Source: Liriodendron chinense (taxonomy: Eukaryota; Streptophyta; Magnoliopsida; Magnoliales; Magnoliaceae). Taken from it: a stretch of 64,000 nt of DNA. This document shows, in pieces, positions 1 through 11,346 of this stretch (positions within the stretch are counted from its first letter, which is position 1; every line of letters begins with the position of its first letter). The translations under genes were made by a program, and so were the position numbers. Location of the stretch: positions 2,167,976 to 2,231,975 of the forward strand of contig ML058405.1 of the NCBI GenBank assembly GCA_003013855.2, written 5' to 3'. The notes beneath the pieces are model-generated. The model had not been told where the DNA came from and searched no databases. It was given only the letters and a program-made list of their open reading frames with translations.

Positions 1-390
1 CAAGGGCCGTCCATCAGCGTCATCTGCTTAGATGGTATATGAGAGATTGGAGAATATCGCTGGCATTTGTCACATTTCTTGGAAAATTCGATTGCGTCCG
101 CCTTCATGGTGGGCCAGTAGTACCCTTGCCTCATTGTTTTAAATGCTAAAGATCGTCTTTACTGCATGCCCCCTGGTGTATTTCATCAAGAACGCGGTGT
201 GCCACTTCTGGATGGAGATACCTTAAGTATGGTAAAGTAAATATTTTACGTAGTAAAATTGCATTTTGTAAGGTGTACCTGGCAGCACGATAACGAATTT
301 GTCGCGTAAATTTTTTATCATCTGGGAGTTGTCCTCTTTTAAGGTAAAGGACGATGGGATCCATCCAACATAGAGAGGAATGCACTGTGA
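1..390 (-). pseudogene. Element A integrase N-terminus (broken)
   Basis: The minus strand encodes the linker before integrase and then the start of its zinc-binding region, recognisable by DEIHQG, GYYWPTMKADA and CDKCQRYS. The HHCC pattern is split between two frames near 155-170, so at least one small indel has occurred. The catalytic core would lie outside the window. The identification is by family resemblance to gypsy integrases and to the better preserved copies at 36494-37620 and 58731-59798. Confidence 0.8.
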
Positions 391-571
391 CTACTTGCTC
401 TGGGGTGAATTGATCAATACTCGGAGTATGGAGATGCTTGACAAAAACAGATCGTGTTAAATCCGACTATGGTGCGGAAGCTAACTTTGTCAGGGAATCT
501 GCGAGCCTATTCTTCTCGCGAGGAATGTGAATTATTTCATATTTGCTTAGCTTTGCGAGCAGGATAAGTAC

Positions 572-838
572 TCAAGATTTGTACAAAGCCATTCGCTCTT
601 CTTTTGCCTCGAATTTGCCGAGCACTTGATTGACTATGAGCTGGGAGTCACTCTGAACAAGTAAATTCTGTATTGCGAGCACATTCGCTAGTTCGAGGCC
701 GACGATCAAAGCCTCATATTCCGCTTCATTGTTAGAGACATGAGTGACGAAGCGTAACGCATATTGAAAATGCGATCCGTCAGGAGCGATTAGGATCAAG
801 CCGGCACCGCTACCAATGGTGCATGAGGACCCGTCCAC
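572..838 (-). pseudogene. Element A archaeal-type RNase H (aRNH)
   Basis: An open stretch of 88 residues reads like the second RNase H of Tat elements. It has MDGSS near the start, then GSGAGLILIAPDG, NNEAEYEALIVGLELA and SDSQLIVNQ, which hold the first Asp, the Glu and the second Asp of the RNase H fold. The C-terminal part with the fourth acidic residue is missing from this frame. It follows directly after the gypsy-type RNase H, which is the lineage marker. Non-functional as it stands. Confidence 0.8.
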
Positions 839-847
839 AAAGAGCGA

Positions 848-1465
848 CTAGGGGGCATGGTCGCTGATCGTAGGATCATTGTTGGAGATGGAATCAGCTA
901 TGGTCGAATACGTAAATTCAGCGATAAAATCTACTACGGCTTGGGCCTTAGTGGCGGTTCTTGAACAAAATGAAATGTCGTGTTCACCAAGCTCAATTGC
1001 CCATTTAGTCAATCGCCCTGATTCCTCAGGCTTCTGAAGGACTTGTCTTAATGGATGATTCGTAGGTAGCAATATAGGGTGGACTTGGAAATATGGTCGT
1101 AGTTTCCGGGCTGCAGTCACTAAAGCGAAAGCTAATTTCTCCATATCAGAATATTGAGTTTCGGCATCCACTATTGCTCGACTAATATAATAAATGGGCC
1201 TCTTGATCCCAGAATCTTCTCTTATTAAGGCGGCACTAACGGCCATGGAAGATACAGATAAATAAAGGAGCTACTCATGTGGAACAGGTTTGGATAAGAT
1301 GTGAGCCGTACTCATATATTGTTTCAGTTGTTGAAATGCCTCCTCATACTGCTGGGTCCATTCCCAAATGGTTTTTGCGGTAGTGCAGAGGAGCTTGAAG
1401 AAAGGAAGGCACTTATCAGAAGCGCATGAAATAAACCTATTCAACGATGCAATGCGACCAGCCAA
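848..1465 (-). pseudogene. Element A gypsy-type RNase H and RT connection (broken)
   Basis: Two open pieces, 1271-1465 and 848-1246, carry the RT thumb/connection and the retroviral-type RNase H. Recognisable runs are WTQQYEEAFQQLKQYM, then KRPIYYISRAIVDAETQYSDMEKLAFAL, HPLRQVLQKPEESGRLTKWAIEL and AQAVVDFIAEF. A stop between the pieces and another after 848 interrupt the frame. The role in the living element would be removal of the RNA strand during reverse transcription. Confidence 0.8.
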
Positions 1466-2281
1466 TCATTGGACGTCTTTGAGAGTGGATGGAGACTTCA
1501 TGTCGATCAAGGCTTTTATTTTCTCGGTATTTGCTTCAATTCCTCGTTGACCAACCATGAAACCAAGAAATTTCCCGGCAGAGACCCCGAAAGCACATTT
1601 CTCTGGATTTAACTTCATTTGGTACTTCCTCATCAGGTCGAAGGCTTTTCGGAGATCCACGAGATGATCATTGGCCGCGACGCTTTTCACGAGCATGTCG
1701 TCGACGTAAACTTCCATATTCTTGCCGATTTGTGCAGCGAACATTTTGTTGACTAAACGCTGATAAGTGGCACCCGCATTCTTGAGACCGAAAGGCATTA
1801 CTTTGTAGCAATACAAGCCTCGATCAATGATAAAGGAAGTATTTTAACAATCGGGTGGATGTATCATGATCTGGTTATAGCCAGAATAGGCGTCCATAAA
1901 GCTAAGCAGGGCATGCCCTGCTGTTGAATCAACCAATTAATCGATACGGGGGCTCAAGAAACTATCCTTTGGGCATGCCTTGTTCAGATCAGAGTAATCT
2001 ACACACATTCTCCCTTTACCATTGGCTTTGCGAACAAGGACCACGTTCGCGACCCATTCTGGATAGTCAACCTCCTCAACGAAATTGACGGCTAACAACT
2101 TTTCAACCTCAGCTTTAATCACCATTTGCCTTTTCGCAGTGAATGCTCGTCGACGCTGATGAACAGGTTTATACTTCAGATCAACATTCAAACGATGAAC
2201 CACAATGTTGGGGTCGATACCTGGCATGTCTTCGTGAGACCAAGCAAATACATCTTGATATTCGGCTAGAAAATGAGTCAA
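1466..2281 (-). pseudogene. Element A reverse transcriptase (broken)
   Basis: The region 1937-2281 carries the RT fingers (FVEEVDYPEWVANVVLVRK, RMCVDYSDLNKACPKDSF) and 1466-1816 carries the palm with VMPFGLKNAGATYQRLV and the catalytic YVDDMLVKS. About 120 bases between them keep similarity but are out of frame and contain stops. The YVDD box and its order between protease and RNase H make the domain call secure. This copy cannot encode a full RT. Confidence 0.88.
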
Positions 2282-2336
2282 ACTTACTTAAAAGACACCG
2301 CTTAAGGAGGATTCGATGTAAACCTTCTTGGATGGA

Positions 2337-4214
2337 TTATCTTCGGAATAAGTAGATTTCAATTGTTTCCTCCCCCGGGGTTCCTGACTGATGAGTGTCT
2401 TCCCTTGGGTTCAACATTGTCGCTATCGGGAGATCCTCTAAGTCTCCTGTAATCGCCATAACAAGAGCCGCTTGGGCATTTTTTCGATCCTGTACGACGA
2501 TTTCATAGTATACTCGAACTTCTTTCTGATTTCCTCGTACTACTCTGACTCCACTTGGAGTAGGGAATTTGATGCACAGATACGGGGGGTGTAGAGCTGC
2601 TCCTATTTTGGTGAGTGAGGGTCGACCCAAAATAGCATTGTACTGCTGATCTTCGATCCACCACAAGGAAATTAACGAAGACTGTGGTTTTGGCTGGACT
2701 TTATCCTGAAGGTGACAGGAAGGTCGATGCTTCCTTCCGGTGTTACAACTTCGCCCTCGAAGCCGACGAGGGGAGTGGAGATAGGCTTAGAGTAAATTTC
2801 TAACAAGTGCCATTTTATTGAAAGCTTCCAAATAAAGAACATCAGCAGAGCTACCTGTATCCAACATAATAAGATGAGTTAAATAGTTTGATACATTTAA
2901 CGCGACCACGATGGAGTCCTCGTGAGGGAAATGAATCCCTTTAGCATCTTCAAGAGAAAAAGAGATTGGATGATAGCTAGGGTTTGATGTATTAGACGAT
3001 TTTTCCAGCCAATAAATATGTTGAGGCTTCTGAGACGCCTTGCGAGCATATGCTTTTCTTGAAGCTTGAGAATCTCCTCCGCAAGCTAGACCTCCAGCAA
3101 TGGTCCGGATTTCACCAATGGGTTTCGTATCTTCCTGTGGAGGATAATGTTGAGGCGACTTTTTTTTTCGTGATGGGGTATCGATTCTTTTAGGCGACCG
3201 ATCCTGTCGCGCAACGTAATCCCAGAGAAGTCCCTTCCGAATGAGAGCTTCAATGTGATCTTTCAGGGATATGCAATCTTGAGTGTTATGCCCATGATCT
3301 TTGTGGAAATAGTAGAACTTTCTCTTGTCTCTTTTTTTAGGATCTGACTTGATCCCTGGAGGCCATTTCACATAAGATTTATGTTTTATCTCCATTAATA
3401 CTTTCTCAGGAGCTTGATTGAGAGGTGTATAGTTATGATATTTACCGGAGTAAGGCTTCTTAGTGGAACGATCCCGTCGATCACGCCAGTATTTCTTATT
3501 AGAGGAAGAGATTTCCTCAGACTTACATTTCTTCCCTTGTATACCATGACGGGCCAAAGCAACTTCTTCTGCATTAATGTATTTTTGAGCCTTGGCTTGG
3601 AATTTAGTCATGGTCTTAAGAGGGTTTTTATCTAGGGCGAATCGAAATTTCTCGCTTGTGATTCCTGCTATAAGGGCAGTGAGGCCTTTGTCTTCAGTCT
3701 GGACGGCTTCTGCAGTGAATCGAACTGTGAACTCCTTAATTGTTTCCCCATGTTGCTGCTTTAGATCCGTTAAATGAGATGCAGGCTTTTTGGTACAGAT
3801 GCTTCCCATGAACTGAGAGAGGAAGAGATCCGATAATTGGGAGAAGGATTCAATAGATCGAGGTTTTAGGTCTCGAAACCATGTACGTGCTGCATCCTTT
3901 AGAGTTAAGGAAAAAACCCTACACATAATTTCTGAACCATATCCTTCTAACTCCATGAGAGACCTATACGTCTCCAGATGTTCGAGAGGATCGCCGATAC
4001 CTGTATACGGGATGATGCTAGGCGTTTGATATTTTATAGGCAAAGGGGCCTCCATAACCTCGCAGGTAAAGGGAGGCTTCAGATCGGTGGATTGATGCAA
4101 AAGCAGCAGGTGCAAGTTTAGATCGGTACCGTTGCTCCATATCAATGAAACGATCTTTGATTCTCCTGAGATCTCCTTCCTAAGGTAAAGTGTAACTCGA
4201 CGTTTCGACACCAA
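2337..4214 (-). pseudogene. Element A gag and protease (broken)
   Basis: The main open frame (2787-4214, about 475 residues) starts without a clear initiation context and holds a retrotransposon gag core (GDPLEHLETYRSLMELEG, LTLKDAARTWFRDL, FSQLSDLFLSQF). A zinc-finger-like FHKDHGHNTQDC and a basic stretch follow, and near its end an aspartic protease site LDTGSSADVLY. A second open piece (2337-2666) carries the protease C-terminal half, with QYNAILGRPSLTKIGA. The protease therefore spans a frame break near 2700-2790. The DTG triad is canonical here, unlike the DNG and DDG of elements D and C. The true gag start probably lies upstream at 4659. Confidence 0.85.
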
Positions 4215-4521
4215 ATCGCTGAGATCATTGTTGCCGAGAGGTACTGGAGTGTATAGATTGCGGAGGGGGTGCTGGAATTTGATTGTCGAGTGTCATTCGA
4301 TTCAAAGGAGGATTTCGCTGAGTTCGTGGTTCATCTGCAGAGTGTCTGGAGGCTACTTGTACAGATCGTAGTGGCGGCCCTTCTGGAGGTTGCTGCGGTT
4401 CAGGAAAATGCTAATCGAACCGATTAGATAAGGTTTGAAGCCCAGCTTTGAGGGTAAGAAGGGTGTCTCCGACAAAGTGCATAACGTCATCATAGCCTCC
4501 AGATACATCGTGAAATGGATT

Positions 4522-4659
4522 TTATGACGGCAGGTTGGACTCTATCGGGGGAATCCCCATCGAAACAGTCTGAGGGAGATTGGGCGTTGGTTCAGGGATG
4601 TCAGGCGGAGGTAACGTCTGCCTTGAAGTAGAAGGGTGAGCCGTCTTCTTAGGAGGCAT
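4522..4659 (-). pseudogene. Element A gag start fragment
   Basis: An ATG at 4659 on the minus strand opens a 45-codon frame beginning MPPKKTAHPSTS, rich in Pro, Ser and Thr, which stops at 4522-4524. It lies 45 bases downstream of the primer-binding site, where gag is expected to begin, and before the main gag frame. I read it as the original gag N-terminus cut off by decay. No domain is visible in the 45 residues. Confidence 0.5.
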
Positions 4660-4703
4660 AGTGGGAGGTAACAATTGGTGATGAAAGTGATTTGAACCAG
4701 GAA

Positions 4704-4722
4704 GTTTCCACAGACGGTGCCA
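4704..4722 (-). other. Primer-binding site of element A
   Basis: Three bases after the LTR end the minus strand reads TGGCACCGTCTGTGG. Position and the TGG start fit a tRNA primer site. This is the TGGCRCCGTCTGTGG form common in one branch of plant Tat elements, and only the first bases fit a tRNA 3' end well. It differs from the TGGCGACTC type used by elements B, C and D. Confidence 0.75.
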
Positions 4723-4725
4723 ATC

Positions 4726-5432
4726 TGTTAACGTCTAATTCTGGTAACAGGATCCTCCAGACGTTCACCCTCCTTTTAGTAAGCTTTCCTCTAGACCTAA
4801 AAGCGAAAGAAGAAAAACTAGGGGTGGCCGGCGCTTGGCCGTTGGCCCTCCATAGCTTAAGTCAGAGATGATTTGATAGTAAGACGAAGTATGTAATGTA
4901 GGCTTAGAGATTGTGTACCTTTATCGTCTATGGAACCACCTATTTATACAAATCCAAGTGGTCCAGTATGTTACGCAAGCTGTTAAGATCATTACTGATT
5001 TAGAGAGATAAGGAGCTTATCCTGCTAGATATCCAAGATGGTATAACTGCTTTAGATATCTAGTTGGCTACTGTTCCTTGATGAGAGACTTCCAGGGCGT
5101 GGAACTATGAAATAGATGTAAGCCAGCCTATACAGGCTGCTGGTACTATGAGACGAGGGAGATCCTCAACGAACGACCCGAGACCAAGGCTGCTCGCATT
5201 CGGGAATATCCTCGTTTTGATGACTAGGGAGTAAAGTTGTGCGGATTACGGAGGTGCCCCCATCTGATGACCAGTGACCAGGCCTATTCACATATTCGGA
5301 AGTGCGTACGGACGTGCCTACATGATATGCGAGCTTTGACCATGAGGGCTCGTGAGTCGAATGATAGAGTCAAAAGGCGCTCGCGGGTCTTGAGTCTTCA
5401 GTATCTTCGACGGCCAACTTTATCCTATAACA
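4726..5432 (-). repeat. 5' LTR of element A (707 bp)
   Basis: The LTR begins TGTTA and ends TAACA on the plus strand, giving 5-bp inverted ends, and abuts the primer site by three bases. A TATA box, TATAAATA on the minus strand, lies at 4941-4948. The outer boundary at 5432 is set by the inverted repeat alone, because the partner LTR is outside the window. Confidence 0.7.
4941..4948 (-). promoter_or_regulatory. TATA box in the element A LTR
   Basis: The minus strand reads TATAAATA inside the LTR, oriented toward gag, as expected for the LTR RNA polymerase II promoter. Confidence 0.65.
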
Positions 5433-6448
5433 ATCAGGTTGTTCTTCAATGAGCCAATGGCATTTGGGTGGACAAGAAAAATCTTTGTCTAACCATATTC
5501 CCTCTACTAGCTAGCACTCTAACTGTGGGTGATGTGAATCATCTTTTTCTTTTGTATTTGGATACCTCTAATGCAAATGTGCACTTTAGGTTGGTTATCC
5601 TTTCCTTTTTTCAATTACTTTGTGTGGCTTGCCACTGAGTATGGGGTTTTCATTCATCTTCGCAGGCTGTGAAGAAACTTGGATTGTGGGGTTTTCTTTG
5701 GTGTCCTTTGATATGCTCCATGAGCTTCAAACTAGCACTAGGACTTATTTGTTTGGTTGGGAAGCATTCTTCAATTGCCTCGCCATAATGCAGTAAGAGC
5801 TCTTCTTTTCTATGGAAAAGTTATACCCAAGTCAATGTTGTTTTACCAATTGGGTTCCTCACCGAGGTCATGATTTCCTATAGGTCATTGGTTTGTAGAT
5901 GTAAATCTTGATAAGAAAGAAGTTGACCAGTTGACTTGCATGATTCAACACCCGATCTTGAGACTTGGCCTGGCTGAACTAGGCAATCTGAATAGTTTCT
6001 TCCCAAAACAGGCTTTTATGTGATAATAGTCTATTATCCCACCCGATTGAGGTCCACACCACTTGCTGTAATGCAATCTAGTAGTTGGATGGCTAAGAAA
6101 GTTTGATCATAGTGTTTGGATGCTAGGATCCACCCAGTGATCCATGTGGTTGTCAATCAAATCAAAAGTTCCAATGATCCAATCACACTACACATGCAGT
6201 TGAGATGGTAGGGACAAGCCACGTTTTTGTCTAGATCCGACCATAGTAGAAAATTTTATTTTGTATTGTTTTTTGTTTTTTTTCCCAATAACATGCATCC
6301 ACCTATATAAGTTCCTATATGCTGTGCAGGGCTTCTGCTGCAGTTGCATCAGCCAGTCATGGGATTATTGGTTTGTGTAATGTAGGCTTTAGTCATTGAT
6401 GGGAAGCTTCAGAGTGCAGAAACTGTTGAATGTTTCTGCAGAAACACC
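5433..6448. other. Flank without a recognised gene
   Basis: AT-rich plant intergenic-like sequence follows the LTR of element A. No long open frame or known motif is visible on either strand. The last bases lead into the PPR remnant at 6449. Confidence 0.5.
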
Positions 6449-6610
6449 ATGTCTTGCTTTAATGGGGCTTTCTTCCAAGCTAGGTGGGGGGCTTTATTGG
6501 GTGCTTGTCAGAATTATGGCAAGGTGAAGCTGGCAGAGATTACTGGAAGAGTTCTATTTGAGATAAAGCCTGACAATGCAGGGAACTTTGTGCTGTTGGT
6601 GAGAATTGCC
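6449..6610 (+). pseudogene. PPR protein remnant (C-terminal motif/E region)
   Basis: The plus strand reads WGALLGACQNYG, then VKLAEITGRVLFEIKPDNAG and NFVLL. This matches the closing PPR and E-domain region of plant PLS-class pentatricopeptide proteins, which commonly read WxALLxAC..HGN..LAE.A...L..L.P.N.GNYVLL. Such proteins act in organelle RNA editing. The preceding residues (NTMSCFNGAFFQA) look like a decayed NTMSWNAMI-type PPR segment. After NFVLL the similarity ends at a possible GT splice-donor-like sequence and no downstream E+/DYW domain is seen. It is an isolated fragment, the only clear host-gene trace in the window. Confidence 0.55.
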
Positions 6611-6764
6611 TTGTGTTTGAGAACTTGTTTTTGTCAATTTCTTCCAAGCTGGAGAGAACACTTGTCAACATTTGTTGTCTAGTTGGAAATTGGATTCCTA
6701 AAGTTTTTATTTATTTTTTATTCCCATAGCATGTTATCATTTCTCTAAATCTTAGCTGAAGTAC

Positions 6765-6765
<1 letters not shown>

Positions 6766-6809
<44 letters not shown>
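6766..6809. repeat. (TG)n microsatellite
   Basis: About 22 uninterrupted TG dinucleotides, seen directly. Confidence 0.98.
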
Positions 6810-6810
<1 letters not shown>

Positions 6811-7189
6811 ATTGGACATTGTGTCAAAGAATCTAATCGAAGGTGAGTCTGGGCTAGTTAGCTATCATGATAACATTGCTTCTGATCACATACAATCCAT
6901 TGGTGTTGCCCCTGGATATGGTCCATTACCAAGTCTGAAGACTGAGTCTGATTTTTCAACCTTTGACAGTGTGATCGAGATGGCAGCTGTACATGCTGCA
7001 TCTGTATCAGCTGCAGCCCAAACTACAACAACTGTTGTTGTCAATGAAAATGCTGAGGCCAATGCATTGACAATTGCCTCAACTGTGATAGCTGCTTCAA
7101 CAGTTGCCACTGCCACGACATCTGCATCAACACTTGCTGTGGCCACAACATTTGCTACTAAGAATCAAGCTAAAGCTAGGAAATTTTGA
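6810..7189 (+). other. Unrecognised open stretch, Ala/Thr/Val-rich
   Basis: An open frame runs out of the TG repeat to a stop at 7187-7189. It encodes a mixed segment (GLDIVSKNLIEGESG, YGPLPSLKTESDFSTFDSVIE) followed by a low-complexity Ala/Thr/Ser/Val tail ending KNQAKARKF. There is no clear start codon outside the repeat, and I recognise no family. It could be an exon remnant of a host gene or chance. The opposite strand is also open over much of it, which argues for composition rather than selection. Confidence 0.2.
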
Positions 7190-8799
7190 ACAGCCTGATT
7201 CTCATTGCCTAAATGTATTGACTTATATGGTTGATTGTTCTCAACTACTATGTTTATTTGTATAACTGCTTGTTTCAGAGGTGTTGTTCTCAACTGTAGT
7301 TGTTTTATTGAGAGCTTAGAGCCTTAAATATACTTTCTATTTATCAGTGGAAGGCTGTGAAGGAAGAGTTGCATGAGGATGAGTAAGATGAAGCCGAAAA
7401 TGCCTATGATATCTTAGAGAAGAAGAAGGGAAATAGAGGTCCTACTGTCCTTCTATATTTTAACACCTTTTGTTTTGCATTTTTTGGGGTCTTACTATCC
7501 TCTCACCTGCAGCAATGACGGGTACGGCAGATTGCCCATGGGGAGGCTCATGATAATGCTAATTTTCAGCCTTTAGTTGGTGACTGGTATGGTTGCTTTA
7601 AATTTACCCTGACCTTGCAGTAACGTTACAATAGGTGATGCCATGATAATTTCATGATAATGCTTTAAGTCTACCTTGACCTCACAGTTTGCAACTGCCA
7701 TGATGCAGTTCAAAGATGTATTTCATCAATTTTTGCTAGTCAAACACAATTTTTTTAGTCAACTTTGATTTTGTACGTTAAGATGAGTACTACTTTCTGT
7801 ACACTGCTTGCTTGTGATCATGGTTGCTAGGGCTGTCAAAGGGTTGTGCCTGGGGTTGGTTTAGGCCCACGTTTTGAACTGGTCAGGCCAAGCTTGTCCG
7901 CCTCCCACATTCAAAAACTATATTTTGCTTGGTCCAGATCTGGTGGCCCTTTGATATCCCTAACAGAGTAGTAGTTACTTTTAGACCTTTTTTGTGCAAG
8001 TTTGAAATTCCTATTAGTCCTATTCTAATCCATGTTTCTCATTGCTTTACTTTCTGCAGGACTATCGATGAGCTTGGAGTGGAAAGGTCTACCATTTCTA
8101 GTGAGGCTTTGTTGTTTGCCTAGTTCTAGCTTTTTCTATTAATCAAGTGAATCTGACATAGTATATTTGGTCCCAAATTCAGTAATTCAGTTGAATTAGA
8201 TCTGGTCTCTAATTATTATGAAAATTTCAGCACCTTTTTCAGGCATAACTATCTTAGTTTGTCACTTCTGTTTCATCGTGGATTATGCTTTCCTATTGAA
8301 ATGAAATGCTCCGACATTTTGGCCTTTCTGGCGCTTAGTTTCTAGGCACATCAATCTAGGTCGTCAAAATCTTGGGCACCATTTTGGATGGAGCATGGGT
8401 CCAAATTTGCGTTGATCAAACATCTTATTCATTCGATTTAGCTGAAATTGGAACATTGTCGATTTTACCTTCAAACATTTATTTAAAGGTAAAGCTGTTG
8501 TCCTTATTCTTTTTGTTTATGTATTTTTTTACTTTCTCGCATAAGTGCAACCTTTTCCTCTATTGATTTTGTAGTTCTTTGTATTTTGTTGGAGTGTTTT
8601 AGCATTTTAATCAATGCTTGTGATGCAAAATTCTTCTTATCCTAGCTTTGCTGGACTTCGATTTTCTTGTGAACTTTCCTTGATGTGGTGAGCACTCAGC
8701 TACTATTGCATGCTTAAAGTTCAAAATACCCCTAAAAGAATGTCTTGGTGATTTTGTGATTTTGATGTGACTAATGAGCACGGGAGCCCAAAAATTTGG
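7190..8799. other. Intergenic-like sequence without a recognised gene
   Basis: AT-rich sequence with only short open frames, such as 7929-8123 and 8372-8566, none with a recognisable domain. Short intron-like, T-rich tracts occur, but no convincing exon could be built. Confidence 0.4.
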
Positions 8800-9191
8800 G
8801 TGGAAGCAAAAAAAAAAAAGAACTATTTACAACCGGCACAAGCTGTTGTAATTAAACATCTGAATGTATAATTACAACAGGTCTACAACCGTTGCTAATT
8901 GATTTACACTTTTACCACTAGTGAGCACAGTTGTCAATACTACCTTTTGCAGCGGACTATACTGGCTGTAAACGTTTGAACTTTTCACAAGGGGTCTAAC
9001 CTGCTTTAAATTATGGACATTTACAGCGGCTATCACATGTTGTAAACTGTTACAAGTTACAACTGGCTTTACCGTTGTAAGAAATCACCTTCCATCATTG
9101 TAAAGTAACATTTACAACTGTCATCTTTTTATTTACAACATCTTTTGATCGTTGTAACTACCAACACTTTTTTTGCAACAGGGGTTATTAC

Positions 9192-9410
9192 TAGAGCAAC
9201 ACACAAGCCAAGCTAGCTCAAAAAGCTCGCTCAGCTTGGCTCGTTAAAGCTCAACTTGGCTTGGCTCATACGCCAGTTCGACCAAGTTCAAGCTCGATTT
9301 AGGAAGCTTGTTTGAAAATGAGCCAAGCTCAAGCACAAGTGAGCTTGGCTCGAAACTTATAGCTCAAAAAAAGCTCGATCGGCTTGATCTCGTGTGTGTG
9401 TGTGTGTCTA

Positions 9411-9473
<63 letters not shown>

Positions 9474-9981
9474 TAAAAACTTAAACACCCGGCACTGCAG
9501 CGAACGCTTGAGTCCCGATTCCCAACCCAGTAGTGAACGCGGACGGAACACCCTAGGCCCCAAGCATTAACATGGTAGGCTTTTTTTTTAAATTTTTTTT
9601 CTATACCAAATTGCCAATGGGGTTTTGTTGGGGTTTTTTTTTTGTTTTTTTTTTGTTTTTTTTTTGTTTTTTGGGTCGGATTAGGGAGGTCGTCCGGTTA
9701 AGCAACTCAGCTAGTTGGGTTGAGTCAGGTCGGTGGGTCGGGTAGTTTGTAGTTATACACTTGTATAAAAAAATAAACAGACAAAGCTTGGCTTGGCTTA
9801 GCTCGATCGGCTTGGCTCGAACAAAGCCCGATTGACTCGACCAGCAAGCCAAGCTCGAGCGGCTGTTTTGAGCTTGATGCTCAAGCCAAGCCAAGCTCAA
9901 GCTCAAGCTCAGTGAGCCACTGATCAAGTCAAGCTCAAGCTTTGTAAAGCTCGACTTGAGCTCAGCTCATGTGCAGCTCTA
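9192..9981. mobile_element. hAT-like non-autonomous element with 8-bp target duplication
   Basis: The ends are inverted: TAGAGC..CACA..AGC..AGCT on the left matches the reverse complement of the right end, agreeing at every position except three two-base spacers. The flanks are GTTATTAC (9184-9191) and GTTGTTAC (9982-9989), an 8-bp duplication with one mismatch, as hAT elements make. The body is packed with short AGCTTGGCTCGA-type words in both orientations, a (GT)n run, a (TA)n run and T tracts. No transposase frame is present. Confidence 0.65.
9415..9470. repeat. (TA)n microsatellite
   Basis: About 28 TA dinucleotides inside the hAT-like element, preceded by a short (GT)n run at 9391-9407. 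Confidence 0.97.
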
Positions 9982-10066
9982 GTTGTTACAACGGACGTGT
10001 GACTGTTGTAAAAGCATGTTTTACAACTAGATTGCCCAGTTGTAAAAGGTTATTTTTCTTCTAGTG

Positions 10067-11346
10067 AACCTAGTCACCTGATAAAACATTCAATTCATAT
10101 ACCAATCAAAATAACCATTCAACCATATAACATAATAATGTTACGAATAGAAATCCAAATGTCAATCCCACCAGTACACACATCCCACTAGTACACAAAA
10201 CCAATACAAAAAAGAATCCATCTGCATGAACATCTTCATTGTCACTAAGAAATAGTCTGCAAAATATAATATTAGTAATTAATAACTTATAAATAGAATA
10301 TGCAGTCAGATGATCATTTATCTTTTTCAAATCACATTATAAAACTTTGAAAATAAAACCTGAATTGAAGATATTTAAAAGAAGTTGTCTTTAAGTTGAA
10401 TTCAAATCTTAATTATCATTATCGGTAACCGTAATATATACACAAGTCAAAATGAACACAACCATCCATAAAACATTTCCACACGTCATAGATCGATTTG
10501 ATGTCTTGAGCAGTTAAGAGGTGATCAACCATTTATTAAGAAATAAAAAATAAAAAAGGGCTAATGATCTTTACCAGCCCACAACCATCCTGAACCTGCC
10601 ACATGAGGTCCATTAGTTTGAACACATAGTCGAACTGCCGCAACCAACCACGTAATCAGTGGACATCAAGTGGATGGTTAAAAAGAGTGGCTAATGATCT
10701 TGTTCAACATGCAAAATAATGTGGTTATGTATGTTTAATTTTCCTGGGAGGCAATTTGAATGGTTTGGATTGATGCACATGTATGCCACACGTACAATGG
10801 ATGAGCTGCACCATTTTGAAAGTATTAGTTGATCAAAATGGTTACTTAGATCAATATTGGATTGTCCACGTCTCCAGATGGAACTGATTGTACGCAGAAT
10901 CTTTCACTAATGAGTGTTAGATGCACTGGTGCAGGTGCAATCTTCTCACACTTGCCACTCCACCTGCACATATCAAAGTGATGTACATATTATAAGATTT
11001 TCTGTAAAGTGGGCCTAATTGATCAACAACCTGGATTTACCTAAGGGATGGATCTGATGGTCGGGCATACTAGTGGACCCCACTAAAGACGTGATTGATC
11101 TAAATTTGTGTAGGGTTGGTGCGCTACACCTGTGTCACACGCACAATGTTATAGTTGGGTTAGGATACTCCAAATTCATGTGGAGCCTAGGGTAGAAGAG
11201 TTTCTATGGGTTTCAAACTCTTCACCCCTCATATATATAAAAACAGGGTTGGGTCCCCAATCCTACACACGTTGGAAGCTTCTCATCCCATCCGGTGCTT
11301 TCCTAAAGGTGTAAGCTGCGGAAGACTGTGGCATTCGGTCTATAGT
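10067..11346. other. Intergenic-like sequence
   Basis: No gene, domain or clear repeat border is visible. The sequence is AT-rich, with only short frames. Confidence 0.4.

Larger units (their letters stand above)
1..5432 (-). mobile_element. Element A: partial Tat-like Ty3/gypsy retrotransposon
   Basis: Read on the minus strand from 5432 downwards, the order is 5' LTR, primer-binding site, gag with protease, RT, RNase H, archaeal-type RNase H and the start of integrase, where the window ends. This order, with two RNase H domains in series, is typical of the Tat lineage. The coding region is broken into at least seven pieces by frameshifts and stops, so the copy is dead. The rest of integrase and the 3' LTR should lie before base 1. 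The sequence right after the LTR at 5433-5437 (ATCAG) should be the target duplication, which can be tested against the far end. Its primer site and protease motif differ from those of B, C and D, so A is a separate family. Confidence 0.9.
8800..10066. mobile_element. CACTA-like non-autonomous DNA transposon, split by a hAT-like element
   Basis: The right end reads, in reverse complement, CACTAGAAGAAAAATAACC and continues into TTTTACAACTGG. Both ends hold many subterminal copies of TTACAAC(C/T)GG-like motifs in both orientations (about 8825-9180 and 9985-10050), a CACTA hallmark. The left terminus is eroded: near 8800-8830 only an A-rich stretch followed by TTTACAACCGG remains, so that border is approximate. 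No transposase is encoded. A separate 790-bp element sits inside it at 9192-9981. Confidence 0.6.

Noticed and set aside
8911..8924. CACTAGTG at 8916 as the left end of the CACTA element
   Set aside because: It matches the right end only over CACTAG, and the same subterminal repeats continue for about 90 bases further left.
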